Source: an uncultured bacterium (GTDB lineage Bacteria > Bacillota > Clostridia > Lachnospirales > Lachnospiraceae). From it: a stretch of DNA of 64,000 nt. Every line of letters starts with the position of its first letter. Within the stretch, counting starts at the first letter, position 1. The notes under the pieces were generated by a model. The model saw only the letters and a list, made by a program, of their open reading frames with translations, was not told where the DNA came from and did no database searches. The stretch spans positions 53,659-117,658 of the forward strand of contig CAOKFN010000007.1 of the NCBI GenBank assembly GCA_948467735.1, read 5' to 3'. Below, piece after piece: positions 32,675 through 41,026 of this stretch. Both the position numbers and the translations under genes were made by a program.

Positions 32675-33997
32675 ATGAAAGAGCGTGAAGCAGCAGAATA
32701 CATAGAAAGAATCAGCCATCTGGGCATAGTGCCGGGGCTGGACGGCATTCGGGAGCTGTGCGGGCGGCTGGGCAATCCGCAGGATGACCTGAAATTCGTA
32801 CATATTGCGGGAACCAACGGAAAGGGTTCCGTGTCCGCTTATATGGCGTCTGTTTTGAAATGCGGCGGTTATCGGGTCGGAAGGTATATTTCCCCGGTTT
32901 TGTTTGATTATCGGGAGAGAATTCAAGTCAATGACCGTATGATTACCAAAGAAGCTCTATGCCGATATCTGGAACAGGTCAAAAATATCTGCGACGAGAT
33001 GGCGGCCGAGGGTCTGCCTCATCCCACGCCTTTCGAGGTGGAAACGGCGGTGGGATTTCTGTATTTTCGGGAGAAAAAATGCGATATTGTGGTGTTGGAG
33101 ACGGGGATGGGCGGGCTGCTTGACGCCACAAACATTGTGAAAAATACCTGCTTGGCAGTGCTCTGTTCCATCAGCATGGATCACATGAAATTTCTGGGCG
33201 GGACGCTGACAGAGATTGCGGAGCATAAGGCGGGAATCATTAAAAAAGGGTGTTTTGTGGTGACTATGAAGCAGAAGCCGGAGGTGATGGAAGTCATTGT
33301 CCGAAAAGCCAAGGCGTTAGGGTGCCCTCTCTTTCCTGCGGATGCGGGAGAGGCAGAACATGTCCGTTATGGTCTGGAAAAACAGCAGTTTGACTATGGC
33401 GGCTTTCAGAAATTGGAGATATCTCTGGCGGGGCAGTACCAAATAGAGAATGCGGCGCTGGCTCTGGAAGCTCTGGCTGCTCTTGGGGACAGAGGATTTC
33501 CCGTGGAGGAGCGGAAGCTGCGCAAAGGATTACTGGATGCAAAGTGGCCGGGGCGGTTTACGGTGGCTGGCAGAAGGCCTTATTTTATTGTGGACGGCGC
33601 CCATAATGAGGATGCTGCGAAGCGGCTGGTCCAGTCCGTGAAATTTTATTTTACAAATCGGAGAATTATATATATTATGGGAATATTGAGGGATAAGGAC
33701 TATGGGAAGATGATTTCGCTGACCCATTCTCTGGCGGATCAGTATATCACTGTGAACGCCCCGGACAATCCCAGAGCCATGCCGGCCTATGAGCTTGCGC
33801 AGGAGATTGCTTTGGTACATCCCAAAGTGACGGCGGCCGACAGTCTGGAGGAAGCGGTGGAGATGAGCTATCTTCTGGCAGATAAGAACGACGTCATTAT
33901 CGCCTTCGGCTCCCTGTCTTTTCTGGGAAGACTCATGAAAATTCTGGAAAGACGAACGCAGGATGCGTCTGAAAACCGAGGAGGAAGGCGGCCTTGA
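32675..33997 (+). CDS. folC: Bifunctional folylpolyglutamate synthase/dihydrofolate synthase
   Basis: A 440-residue Mur-ligase-type enzyme that adds glutamate to dihydropteroate and to folates using ATP. The P-loop is HIAGTNGKGSVSAYM (about 43-57), with RYISPVLFDYRERIQVN, ETGMGGLLDATN and the acylphosphate-region Lys/His in HMKFLGGTLTEIAEHKAGI. The C-terminal ligase domain has FIVDGAHNEDAAK. It opens a run of folate genes all on the plus strand (folC, folE, HD protein, folP, folBK). Confidence 0.95.
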   Translation: MKEREAAEYIERISHLGIVPGLDGIRELCGRLGNPQDDLKFVHIAGTNGKGSVSAYMASVLKCGGYRVGRYISPVLFDYRERIQVNDRMITKEALCRYLEQVKNICDEMAAEGLPHPTPFEVETAVGFLYFREKKCDIVVLETGMGGLLDATNIVKNTCLAVLCSISMDHMKFLGGTLTEIAEHKAGIIKKGCFVVTMKQKPEVMEVIVRKAKALGCPLFPADAGEAEHVRYGLEKQQFDYGGFQKLEISLAGQYQIENAALALEALAALGDRGFPVEERKLRKGLLDAKWPGRFTVAGRRPYFIVDGAHNEDAAKRLVQSVKFYFTNRRIIYIMGILRDKDYGKMISLTHSLADQYITVNAPDNPRAMPAYELAQEIALVHPKVTAADSLEEAVEMSYLLADKNDVIIAFGSLSFLGRLMKILERRTQDASENRGGRRP

Positions 33998-34151
33998 AAA
34001 GATGCGAGGGCTTTAAAAAGACAGGAGGCCCTCAAAGGTTGAGACATGTTCAAAAAATGAGACGGCCTCATAAAGATGAAACCGGGTAACAATCGATAAG
34101 TCTGTCTCAAGAGATAAAACTGCTTCAAAAAAGGAAAGGAAGCGTATTAAA

Positions 34152-34712
34152 ATGGTGGATCAGGATAAAATCAAACATGCCGTGAAGCTGCTGCTGGAAG
34201 GAATCGGAGAGGATACGGAGAGGGAAGGTCTGCGTGGAACCCCGGACAGGGTTGCCAGAATGTACACGGAGCTTTTCGCGGGGATGGACGCGGACGTGTC
34301 GGAACCCTTGTCCAAGGTCTTTACGGTGGAACATAACGAGATGGTTCTGGAAAAGGACATCGTTTTTTATTCCATGTGCGAACATCATATGCTGCCATTT
34401 TATGGAAAGGCTCATATTGCTTACATTCCAAACGGGAAAGTGCTTGGCTTGAGCAAATTGGCAAGGACGGTGGAGGTCTATGCCAGAAGGCTGCAGATAC
34501 AGGAACAGATGACAGGGCAGATTGCGGATGCCGTCATGACGCATCTTGCGCCTCAGGGGGTTATGACGGTTCTGGAAGCGGAGCATATGTGTATGACCAT
34601 GAGGGGAATTAAGAAGCCGGGAAGCCGAACGCTTACCATTGCCGCAAGAGGGATTTTTGAAAACAATCCGGTGCTGCAGGATCGGGTGCTTCATATGATT
34701 CATATGGAATAG
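34152..34712 (+). CDS. folE: GTP cyclohydrolase I
   Basis: A 186-residue enzyme that opens GTP to dihydroneopterin triphosphate, the first step of folate synthesis. Zinc ligands are in SMCEHHMLPF and HMCMTMRGIKKPGS. GLSKLARTVEVYARRLQIQE and QGVMTVLEAEHMC are family signatures. The normal length and all ligands are present. It follows folC by 154 bases, a gap with short degenerate repeats but no clear promoter. Confidence 0.96.
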   Translation: MVDQDKIKHAVKLLLEGIGEDTEREGLRGTPDRVARMYTELFAGMDADVSEPLSKVFTVEHNEMVLEKDIVFYSMCEHHMLPFYGKAHIAYIPNGKVLGLSKLARTVEVYARRLQIQEQMTGQIADAVMTHLAPQGVMTVLEAEHMCMTMRGIKKPGSRTLTIAARGIFENNPVLQDRVLHMIHME

Positions 34713-34781
34713 GCGGGAAGCGGGCCGGGGCACAGAGAAGCTGCGCAAAGAAAATGTTCTAGTCAGGAAAGGCAGAATCCA

Positions 34782-35285
34782 TTGGAGCGGATAGATAATA
34801 TCATAAAGCATACATTATTCGTTGAAAATTTGAATCAAAATATGGCTTGGGAAGCGGAGAGGCGGTTCTGCAGGCATGATTTGGCGCATTTTCTGGATGT
34901 GGCCAGAATTGCAAGAATTATCAATCTGGAGGAGCGGCTGGGAATAGAAGAGGAGCTGCTCTATGCGGCGGCGCTTTTGCATGATCTGGGAAGGCATTTA
35001 CAGTATTCCGACGGTATTTCCCATGAAAAGGCCGGAGCGGCGCTGGCGTCGAAGATTCTTCCGGACTGCGGCTTTGACCGGAAAGAGACGGAGGCTGTTG
35101 TGGAAGCCATTATTTCTCATCGGGGCCAAGAAGCGGAAGAGAGAAATCGGGCAGGAGTGAAAGGACAGAATCTGGCCAATGTGTTATACCGAGCGGATAA
35201 GGCCGGCCGGCCGTGCTTTTTATGCCCGGCCCGGCAGGATTGTCATTGGGGCGAAGAGCAAAAGAATCTTGTCCTCCGATATTGA
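34782..35285 (+). CDS. HD-domain phosphohydrolase in folate operon
   Basis: A 167-residue HD-superfamily protein. The metal ligands are in RHDLAHFLDV, ALLHDLGRHLQY and IISHRG. The C-terminal part has RADKAGRPCFLCPARQDCHW, a three-cysteine cluster that is not part of the HD core and may bind metal. The start is a TTG at 34782, with AGGAAAGG about 9 bases upstream; the next in-frame ATG (34841) would cut the helix before the first His. Placement between folE and folP suggests it could supply the missing dihydroneopterin triphosphate dephosphorylation step (inference). Confidence 0.8.
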   Translation: MERIDNIIKHTLFVENLNQNMAWEAERRFCRHDLAHFLDVARIARIINLEERLGIEEELLYAAALLHDLGRHLQYSDGISHEKAGAALASKILPDCGFDRKETEAVVEAIISHRGQEAEERNRAGVKGQNLANVLYRADKAGRPCFLCPARQDCHWGEEQKNLVLRY

Positions 35286-35435
35286 AGATGAAAGACAGAG
35301 ACAGAAATCCATGGTTCCTTAGCGGACGGCTGCGGCGATGCCTGCGGTATAAAGGACGTCCCAGCACTCCGGCGGAGAATACGGGCTTGAAAAGGGAATG
35401 TAAAGAACATGTGGATTTCGGACGGGAGGCGCGGA

Positions 35436-36257
35436 ATGAAAATAGGAAACAGAGAATTTGTGACGGAAGGCCATACTTATGTGATGGGGATTTTGAACGT
35501 GACGCCGGATTCTTTTTCTGACGGAGGGAAGTGGAACGAGAGGGACAAAGCGCTTCGACATGTGGAGGCCATGCTGGCGGAAGGGGCGGATATCATCGAT
35601 ATCGGAGGGGAATCCACCCGGCCCGGCTATACGCTGATAGACGACGAAGAGGAGACCGCCCGTGTACTGCCTGTGATAGAGGCGGTAAAGTCGGCCTTTG
35701 ATGTGCCTGTTTCGCTGGATACTTACAAATTCCGGGTGGCCTGTGCGGGAATTTCGGCGGGCGTGGATTTGATTAACGATATCTGGGGACTGAAATACGA
35801 CGGCAGAATGGCGGAAGTGATTGCGAAGAGCGGTCTCCCCTGCTGTCTGATGCATAATCGTAAAAATGCGGAATATGGCTCTTTCTGGCAGGAAGTAAGG
35901 AATGATTTGAAGGAGAGCATACGGCTGGCGAAAGAGGCCGGAATCGGCCGGGAGAAGATGATCCTTGACCCGGGGGTGGGGTTTGCCAAAAGCTATGAAC
36001 AAAATCTTGAGACAGTCAACCGTCTTGAGGAATTGAAAAAATTGGGATATCCTCTGCTCTTGGGGTGCAGCCGCAAATCCATGATTGGCCTGACGCTGAA
36101 TCTGCCTGCGGACGAAAGGGTGGAGGGCACGCTGGCCACAACGGTGATGGCGGTTATGAAGGGCTGCATGTTTGTGCGGGTTCACGATGTTAAGGAAAAT
36201 GTCAGGGCGGTGAAAATGACGGAGGCAATTTTAAATTCAGAAAGGAGCCGCTCATAG
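35436..36257 (+). CDS. folP: Dihydropteroate synthase
   Basis: A 273-residue TIM-barrel enzyme joining dihydropterin pyrophosphate to p-aminobenzoate; it is the sulfonamide target. Motifs: MGILNVTPDSFSDGG, DIIDIGGESTRPG, LINDIWGL, ILDPGVGFAKSYEQN, LLGCSRKSMIG and VRVHDVKEN. ATG 35436 (MKIGNREF) has GGGAGG six bases upstream; an upstream in-frame ATG at 35409 lacks a site. The 150 bases after the HD gene contain no gene. Confidence 0.96.
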   Translation: MKIGNREFVTEGHTYVMGILNVTPDSFSDGGKWNERDKALRHVEAMLAEGADIIDIGGESTRPGYTLIDDEEETARVLPVIEAVKSAFDVPVSLDTYKFRVACAGISAGVDLINDIWGLKYDGRMAEVIAKSGLPCCLMHNRKNAEYGSFWQEVRNDLKESIRLAKEAGIGREKMILDPGVGFAKSYEQNLETVNRLEELKKLGYPLLLGCSRKSMIGLTLNLPADERVEGTLATTVMAVMKGCMFVRVHDVKENVRAVKMTEAILNSERSRS

Positions 36258-36306
36258 AGTACCGAAAACGTAACGAACGGGAACCGGAATCAGGAGGGAA
36301 AAGCGG

Positions 36307-37143
36307 ATGTATTCGGAGTGGGCAAAGGATGAAATTCACATTGACGGGCTGGAAGTGTTTGCGCATCACGGAGTGTACCCAGAGGAGACAAGGGACGGAC
36401 AGACATTTTATGTCAACGGGGTGCTGTATTTGGATATCCATGGCGCAGGAGCGGCGGATGCGCTGGAGAACACGGTGGATTATGGGGAGGTATGCCATTT
36501 TATTGACAGGTGGATGCGGGACAATACCTGCCTGCTGCTGGAAGCCGTGGCGGAGAAGCTGTCCAAGGCCATTCTGCTGAAATATCGAAGGATTTCAGAG
36601 CTTGATTTGGAAATCGTGAAACCCTCCGCCCCCATAGGGCTGCCGTTTGAGGCGGTGTCGTTAAAGGCGCATAGAGGGTGGCATCGGGTGTATTTAGGGA
36701 TGGGCTCCAATATGGGGGACAGGGAAAAATATCTTGGGGATGCCGTCAAGGCTTTGGAAGCCCATTCTTCGATCGAGGTGCGCAGGGTTTCCGAATACCT
36801 TGTCACAAGGCCCTATGGGGGGGTGGAGCAGGAGGATTTCCTGAACGGCGCCGTGGAGATAGAGACCATTTTAAATCCGGAGGAGCTTTTGGAGGCGCTG
36901 CATGGGATAGAAAAAGCCGCGGGCCGGGAAAGAAAGGTGCATTGGGGGCCGAGGACGCTGGATTTGGATATTTTGTTTTACGACAGGCTGATTTATGAAA
37001 GCGATGATCTGGTGATTCCCCACCCGGATCTGCAGAATCGGGAATTTGTCCTGAAGCCCCTTGGCAGCATAGCGCCTTATCTGCGTCATCCGGCTTCGGG
37101 GAAAATGGTATCGGAGCTTCTGCGGGAATTGGGCCGTGTGTGA
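36307..37143 (+). CDS. folBK: Fused dihydroneopterin aldolase / HPPK
   Basis: A 278-residue bifunctional protein. Residues 8-118 are FolB: HIDGLEVFAHHGVYPEE, NTVDYGEV and LLLEAVAEKL. Residues 126-278 are FolK: VYLGMGSNMGDREKYL, GPRTLDLDILFYD and IPHPDLQNREFVLKPLG. FolB splits dihydroneopterin and FolK pyrophosphorylates the product, feeding FolP directly. The gene follows folP by 49 bases with GGAGGG before the ATG. With folC, folE and folP it completes the pterin branch. Confidence 0.95.
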   Translation: MYSEWAKDEIHIDGLEVFAHHGVYPEETRDGQTFYVNGVLYLDIHGAGAADALENTVDYGEVCHFIDRWMRDNTCLLLEAVAEKLSKAILLKYRRISELDLEIVKPSAPIGLPFEAVSLKAHRGWHRVYLGMGSNMGDREKYLGDAVKALEAHSSIEVRRVSEYLVTRPYGGVEQEDFLNGAVEIETILNPEELLEALHGIEKAAGRERKVHWGPRTLDLDILFYDRLIYESDDLVIPHPDLQNREFVLKPLGSIAPYLRHPASGKMVSELLRELGRV

Positions 37144-37156
37144 ATATCTGTTTCGG

Positions 37157-37660
37157 TTATCCTTTCTTTAGATGCGGTATGAGGTATTTTTCGCTCAGAG
37201 AGGCGCACAGCCCGGTAAAAAGTCCGGTGAGGACGCCGCCCAGAATCAAATGGGGCAGATAGGCAAGGACGCCGGGGGAAGCGGTGAGCGCATAGGCCGC
37301 TGCCAGCTGACCGATATTATGGGCAAGGCCGCCCATGGCTCCCGCCAGAAAAGAAGTTTTTTGGGACAGCAGCTTCAGGGTGAACGCCATGACCAAGAGA
37401 CTTAAAAAACCGCCTGCAAGGCTGTAGATCAGAGACATGGCCTGACTGAATAAAAAGGTTGACAGCAGTATTCTTGCCGACAGCACAAGAAGGGCGTCTT
37501 TGCAGGAAAAATGACGAAGCAGTATCAAAGTGACGATATTGGCAAGGCCCAGCTTGATTCCCGGAAGGGGAACTAGGGGAGGAACGGCGCTTTCCGCGGC
37601 GTAGACGGCCAGAGACAGCGTTGTAAACAGAGCCAGAGAAGCAAGCTTTTTGATCTCCAT
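37157..37660 (-). CDS. Gx transporter family membrane protein
   Basis: A 167-residue membrane protein with about five to six helices. AVPPLVPLPGIKLGLANIVT and LFSQAMSLIYSLAGG, then GGLAHNIGQLAAA are the Gx-transporter (formerly heptaprenyl diphosphate synthase component I) signatures. The fold is that of ECF-type substrate-binding components. In clostridia it accompanies NusG-II and ApbE genes and may import a flavin or quinone precursor (inference). It lies 26 bases after the NusG-II gene on the same strand, and the folate operon converges on it. Confidence 0.82.
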   Translation of the reverse strand: MEIKKLASLALFTTLSLAVYAAESAVPPLVPLPGIKLGLANIVTLILLRHFSCKDALLVLSARILLSTFLFSQAMSLIYSLAGGFLSLLVMAFTLKLLSQKTSFLAGAMGGLAHNIGQLAAAYALTASPGVLAYLPHLILGGVLTGLFTGLCASLSEKYLIPHLKKG

Positions 37661-37686
37661 GGGAAGTCCTTTCTGTGAGGGAGGGG

Positions 37687-38091
37687 TTAATATGCTATGA
37701 TATCGGGTTCCGTTCCGTCGTCAAGCACAGGCCTAAGCCGGATGACAAGGCGGTTGGGCAGGCAGGTAATGGGAAGCTTGGAATCATGGATAAAACCCTG
37801 ACTGACGCAGATTTTATCCGGGCAGTCTGCGGAGACAATGCCGATGCCGCCGGGCCTGACTTCGATTTCGTTGACGCCGCCGCTTTCGCTTTCCAAGGTG
37901 AAGCGATAGGCTTTTGGCGTCTCATAAAGGGGAATGCTCCGAATCAGCGCGCCGTTTTGATAAATGTCCGCAATATATTCCGCTCCCTCCGGGCGTGGAA
38001 ACAGCAGGAAAATGAGGCTGCCCAAAACGCTCAGAAGCAGAAAGCCTGCAATGAGTACCGCATTTCTGTAATTTGACCTGACAGCATTCAA
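37687..38091 (-). CDS. Membrane-anchored NusG domain II protein
   Basis: A 134-residue protein with one N-terminal membrane helix (NAVLIAGFLLLSVLGSLIFLL) and an outside beta-barrel resembling NusG domain II. CPDKICVSQGFIHDSKLPIT is followed by CLPNRLVIRL, with two cysteines that could form a disulfide or bind a cofactor. Such proteins regularly adjoin ApbE and Gx-transporter genes. It diverges from apbE across 58 bases and is co-directional with the Gx transporter, so the three genes form a small regulated unit. Confidence 0.85.
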   Translation of the reverse strand: MNAVRSNYRNAVLIAGFLLLSVLGSLIFLLFPRPEGAEYIADIYQNGALIRSIPLYETPKAYRFTLESESGGVNEIEVRPGGIGIVSADCPDKICVSQGFIHDSKLPITCLPNRLVIRLRPVLDDGTEPDIIAY

Positions 38092-38149
38092 AATATGTCT
38101 CCTTTCGCGCCGTTATGATGTATCCAGTATAACAAAAAGGGATGAAAAA

Positions 38150-39178
38150 ATGAAGAAATTTTTTTGGAAGGCAGTTATCTGTGCGGCGGCTTTGCTGTGC
38201 GGCGGATGCGGCGGCGCAGACCGGACAAGCCAAAATTACGTGGATACCGCTATGGGAACCGTGGTAAGGCAGGGAATTTATTCCGGCAGAGAAACCACGG
38301 CGCGGACGTTTTCCGAACAGACCATGAAGCTTTTGAACGAACTGGAGCAGGAGAGGCTTTCATGGCGTTTGGAAACGTCCGAGGTGTATCGGGTAAATGC
38401 TTCCGCAGGCAGCGCGGAGGGGTATCCTTTGTCAAAGGAGCTGGCTGGGCTGCTGGCAGACTGCATAGAGTTATCCAAAGCTTCCGACGGCGCGTTTGAT
38501 ATTGCCATCGGCGCGCTGACGAAGGCTTGGAATATGGATGGGTGGAGCGCGGAAGGAGGGGAGGACTTTCATGCGCCTTCCGCCGAAAGCCTGAAGGAGC
38601 TGCTGGAATACTGCGGAAGTGAAAAGCTGAAGCTGGAAGGGGAGACTCTCTTTCTGCCGGATGGAATGGGGCTGGATTTCGGAGCCGTGGGGAAGGGATT
38701 TGCGCTGACGAAGATAAGCGCTCTTCTGGAAAAGGAACCGGACATTACGGGGGCGGTGATATCGGTGGGGGGAAGTGTGCTGACTTATGGAGAGAAACCG
38801 GACGGCACCAACTGGAGGATTGGGATTGCCAATCCCTTTGATACCTCCGCCTGCATGGGAGTATTGTCTCTGAAAGGGCAGTGGTGTGTTTCCACTTCCG
38901 GAGATTATGAGAGATATGTGGAAGCGGACGGCGTGCGTTATCATCATATTTTGGATCCGGCTTCCGGATATCCGGCGGACAGCGGCGTGCGGGGAGTTAC
39001 GATTCTGTCCAAGGACGGTATGCTTGGAGACGGGCTTTCCACGGCGTGTTTTATCCTAGGCCCTAAAAAGGGGGCGGAGCTTGCGCAGGCCTATGGCGCG
39101 GAGGCTTTGTTTATTCTGGCGGACGGGGAACTGGTTATGACGGAGGGAATGAAGGAATTCTGGCAGGAGAATGAATGA
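38150..39178 (+). CDS. apbE: FAD:protein FMN transferase lipoprotein
   Basis: A 342-residue extracytoplasmic lipoprotein that moves FMN from FAD onto Thr/Ser of target flavoproteins. The lipobox is AALLCGGC, with Cys at about residue 22. Family motifs: DTAMGTVVRQGIYS, FDIAIGALTKAWNMD, LDFGAVGKGFAL, VISVGGSVLTYG, CVSTSGDYERYVEADG and HHILDPASGYPADSG, with TILSKDGMLGDGLSTACFIL near the metal site. No obvious FMN-binding substrate protein is in the window, so its target lies elsewhere. Confidence 0.94.
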   Translation: MKKFFWKAVICAAALLCGGCGGADRTSQNYVDTAMGTVVRQGIYSGRETTARTFSEQTMKLLNELEQERLSWRLETSEVYRVNASAGSAEGYPLSKELAGLLADCIELSKASDGAFDIAIGALTKAWNMDGWSAEGGEDFHAPSAESLKELLEYCGSEKLKLEGETLFLPDGMGLDFGAVGKGFALTKISALLEKEPDITGAVISVGGSVLTYGEKPDGTNWRIGIANPFDTSACMGVLSLKGQWCVSTSGDYERYVEADGVRYHHILDPASGYPADSGVRGVTILSKDGMLGDGLSTACFILGPKKGAELAQAYGAEALFILADGELVMTEGMKEFWQENE

Positions 39179-39331
39179 GCCGCAGGATGCGGCAGTTCGG
39201 CCCTGCGGCTCTGGGCCGTACACAGAAGGGAGCTGCCGGGAAAATGGTGCGGAAGGAAGGTGCGGGCAAGAGCAGAACAGCGCAGGCGGCCGCCGACAGC
39301 AGGGCGAGGTTATCGCCGGGAGGTAGAGGAC

Positions 39332-39733
39332 ATGATGGAAGAAAAGCATTCCATGGAAGAAAGGCATTCCATGGAAAAAGACCATTCCATGGAAGAAAAC
39401 ACATATATTCATGTGGATGAGGAAACGTTGAGGCTGATAGACGAGAAGATGCCCCCGGAGGAGGAGCTTCAGAATCTGGCGGAGTTTTTCAAGGTATTTG
39501 GGGACGGGACACGCCTGAAAATTCTGTATGTGCTGCTGAGCGCCGAGATGTGCGTGTATGATATTGCGGCGGTGCTTGGCATGTCCCAATCGGCGATTTC
39601 CCACCAGCTTCGGATATTGAAGCAGATGGATTTGGTGAAAAACCGCCGGGAGGGCAAGACAATATTTTATTCGCTGGCAGATTCCCATATTGTTACCATA
39701 CTCAGTCAGGGACAGGACCATATTGAAGAATAG
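39332..39733 (+). CDS. ArsR/SmtB family metal-sensing repressor with His-rich repeat N terminus
   Basis: A 133-residue winged-helix regulator. The core has FKVFGDGTRLKILYVLLSAE, a recognition helix AAVLGMSQSAISHQLRILK and the wing NRREGKTIFYSLAD. The last helix gives D-x-H-x10-H-x2-E (from DSHIV to DHIEE), the alpha-5 zinc-type sensing site. The alpha-3 site is not complete (only one Cys, EMCVYD). The N terminus carries three HSME repeats followed by HVDEE and may bind extra metal. ATG 39332 follows GGGAGG at 8 bases. No metal pump gene adjoins it. Confidence 0.88.
   Translation: MMEEKHSMEERHSMEKDHSMEENTYIHVDEETLRLIDEKMPPEEELQNLAEFFKVFGDGTRLKILYVLLSAEMCVYDIAAVLGMSQSAISHQLRILKQMDLVKNRREGKTIFYSLADSHIVTILSQGQDHIEE
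39341..39394 (+). repeat. 18-bp in-frame tandem repeat in the ArsR gene
   Basis: Three 18-base units (39341-39358, 39359-39376, 39377-39394) share CATTCCATGGAA and encode EKHSME, ERHSME and KDHSME. Copy-number change would add or remove whole His-bearing units without a frameshift. Confidence 0.9.
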
Positions 39734-39767
39734 AGGGTTTGATAAAATACGGCTCCACGCGTTTAAA

Positions 39768-40799
39768 TTAATCCTTTGTGTTGTAAGCCGCGTCTTTGGC
39801 GGCGCTGAAAATTTCGTAGACGGTGCTTCCCAGAGGGGAGTGATATATGGTTTTGTCATCTCCGAAAAGCTGGAAATAAACATATCGGGAAGTGATATTG
39901 ATATGGGTAAAATTGCCCCCCGCCACTCTCTGTACATTGCTGCCGTCCGGCAGCATGAATTTGAGTTCAGGATAGTCGGCGTCGTTTTTCTGATAATAAA
40001 TATAGCCGCCGCCCACATTAAAACAGTCGATTCTGTCTTCCGTCAGCACTTGGACCTCCTGCAGTGTCAGGGAATAGCGGCATAATCTGTAATTATTGGC
40101 CACATCCATGTAATAGACATAATCTCCCTCCACAATGGGATTCCATATGTTTCCTTCCCATACGACGAAGTCCGTATCCGAGGAGGTGTTTAACTGGTGG
40201 AGATAATGATCGGAATATCCGCTGTAATATATGGAACCGTTCACCACGCAGGCCGGGGTGATGACGCTTTTTGTCAGCTCCGTTTCCTCGGACTTGTCGA
40301 TTTTTACCTTGACAAGCGCGTTTTCGGTGCCTGTGGAGGTCATCAGATATAGATGGCTGTCAACCAGCTGTCCGGTGGAAACAAGGTCTCTTGAAAGGAC
40401 GGTGTCGCCGGTGCCGTCCAATTTGCTGCGATTGAAGGATTTCATTCCCGGAAGCTGGCTGAAACCCACCTCATTGGACAGACTGCCGGACTGATAATAA
40501 TATAGATATCTTCCTCCGGCCAGAATATTGCGGACATCCATGTGATTGATCCTGCGAATATCGCTTTCGTCGGGGGACATTGCAAAGAGGCCGCCGTTGG
40601 GGAAAGAGTTGGCGAAATAAACTGTGCCGTCGTATTCGCAGAACATGCCGTTATTATAGAGATTGCCCCCGGTATTGCCCACGGTTCCGGGAGGATTCAT
40701 GACAACACGATTCATGAGATACGACAAAGCCAGCCCGGAGATAAGAATAAGGGCCGCCAAAACGCCCAAGATGATTTTCAGTGATTTTTTCATATTCAT
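39768..40799 (-). CDS. DUF5050 beta-propeller protein, membrane-anchored
   Basis: A 343-residue protein with an N-terminal membrane anchor (KIILGVLAALILISGLALSY) and an extracytoplasmic domain built of repeated W/Y-rich strands: GTVYFANSFPNGGLFAMSP, GGRYLYYYQSG, NGSIYYSGYSDHYLHQLN, EGDYVYYMDVANNYRLCRY, GGGYIYYQKND and SRYVYFQLF. This is the DUF5050 propeller. Function is unknown; a ligand-binding or sensing role is possible. AGGAAAGG precedes the ATG, and a second ATG six bases on is an equally good start. The arsR-type gene converges on it. Confidence 0.85.
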   Translation of the reverse strand: MNMKKSLKIILGVLAALILISGLALSYLMNRVVMNPPGTVGNTGGNLYNNGMFCEYDGTVYFANSFPNGGLFAMSPDESDIRRINHMDVRNILAGGRYLYYYQSGSLSNEVGFSQLPGMKSFNRSKLDGTGDTVLSRDLVSTGQLVDSHLYLMTSTGTENALVKVKIDKSEETELTKSVITPACVVNGSIYYSGYSDHYLHQLNTSSDTDFVVWEGNIWNPIVEGDYVYYMDVANNYRLCRYSLTLQEVQVLTEDRIDCFNVGGGYIYYQKNDADYPELKFMLPDGSNVQRVAGGNFTHINITSRYVYFQLFGDDKTIYHSPLGSTVYEIFSAAKDAAYNTKD

Positions 40800-41026
40800 T
40801 TTTCCTTTCCTGTTAGTTCCTGTATATTTCTATTTTACACCCCTTTTTACTTGCTATCAAGATTGTTTTGGTATAAGATAGAAAAAAGATATAAAAGCTG
40901 CGGCGATTCGTCGGGCTTGCGATATGTATGACCGGCGGTTGAGGGAGAGCGGGCCGACCAGCCGGCAAAGGGAAGATAATATCAAAAGAGAAGGAAGAAT
41001 TTCGCGACAAAAGGAGGAGCCGGGAA

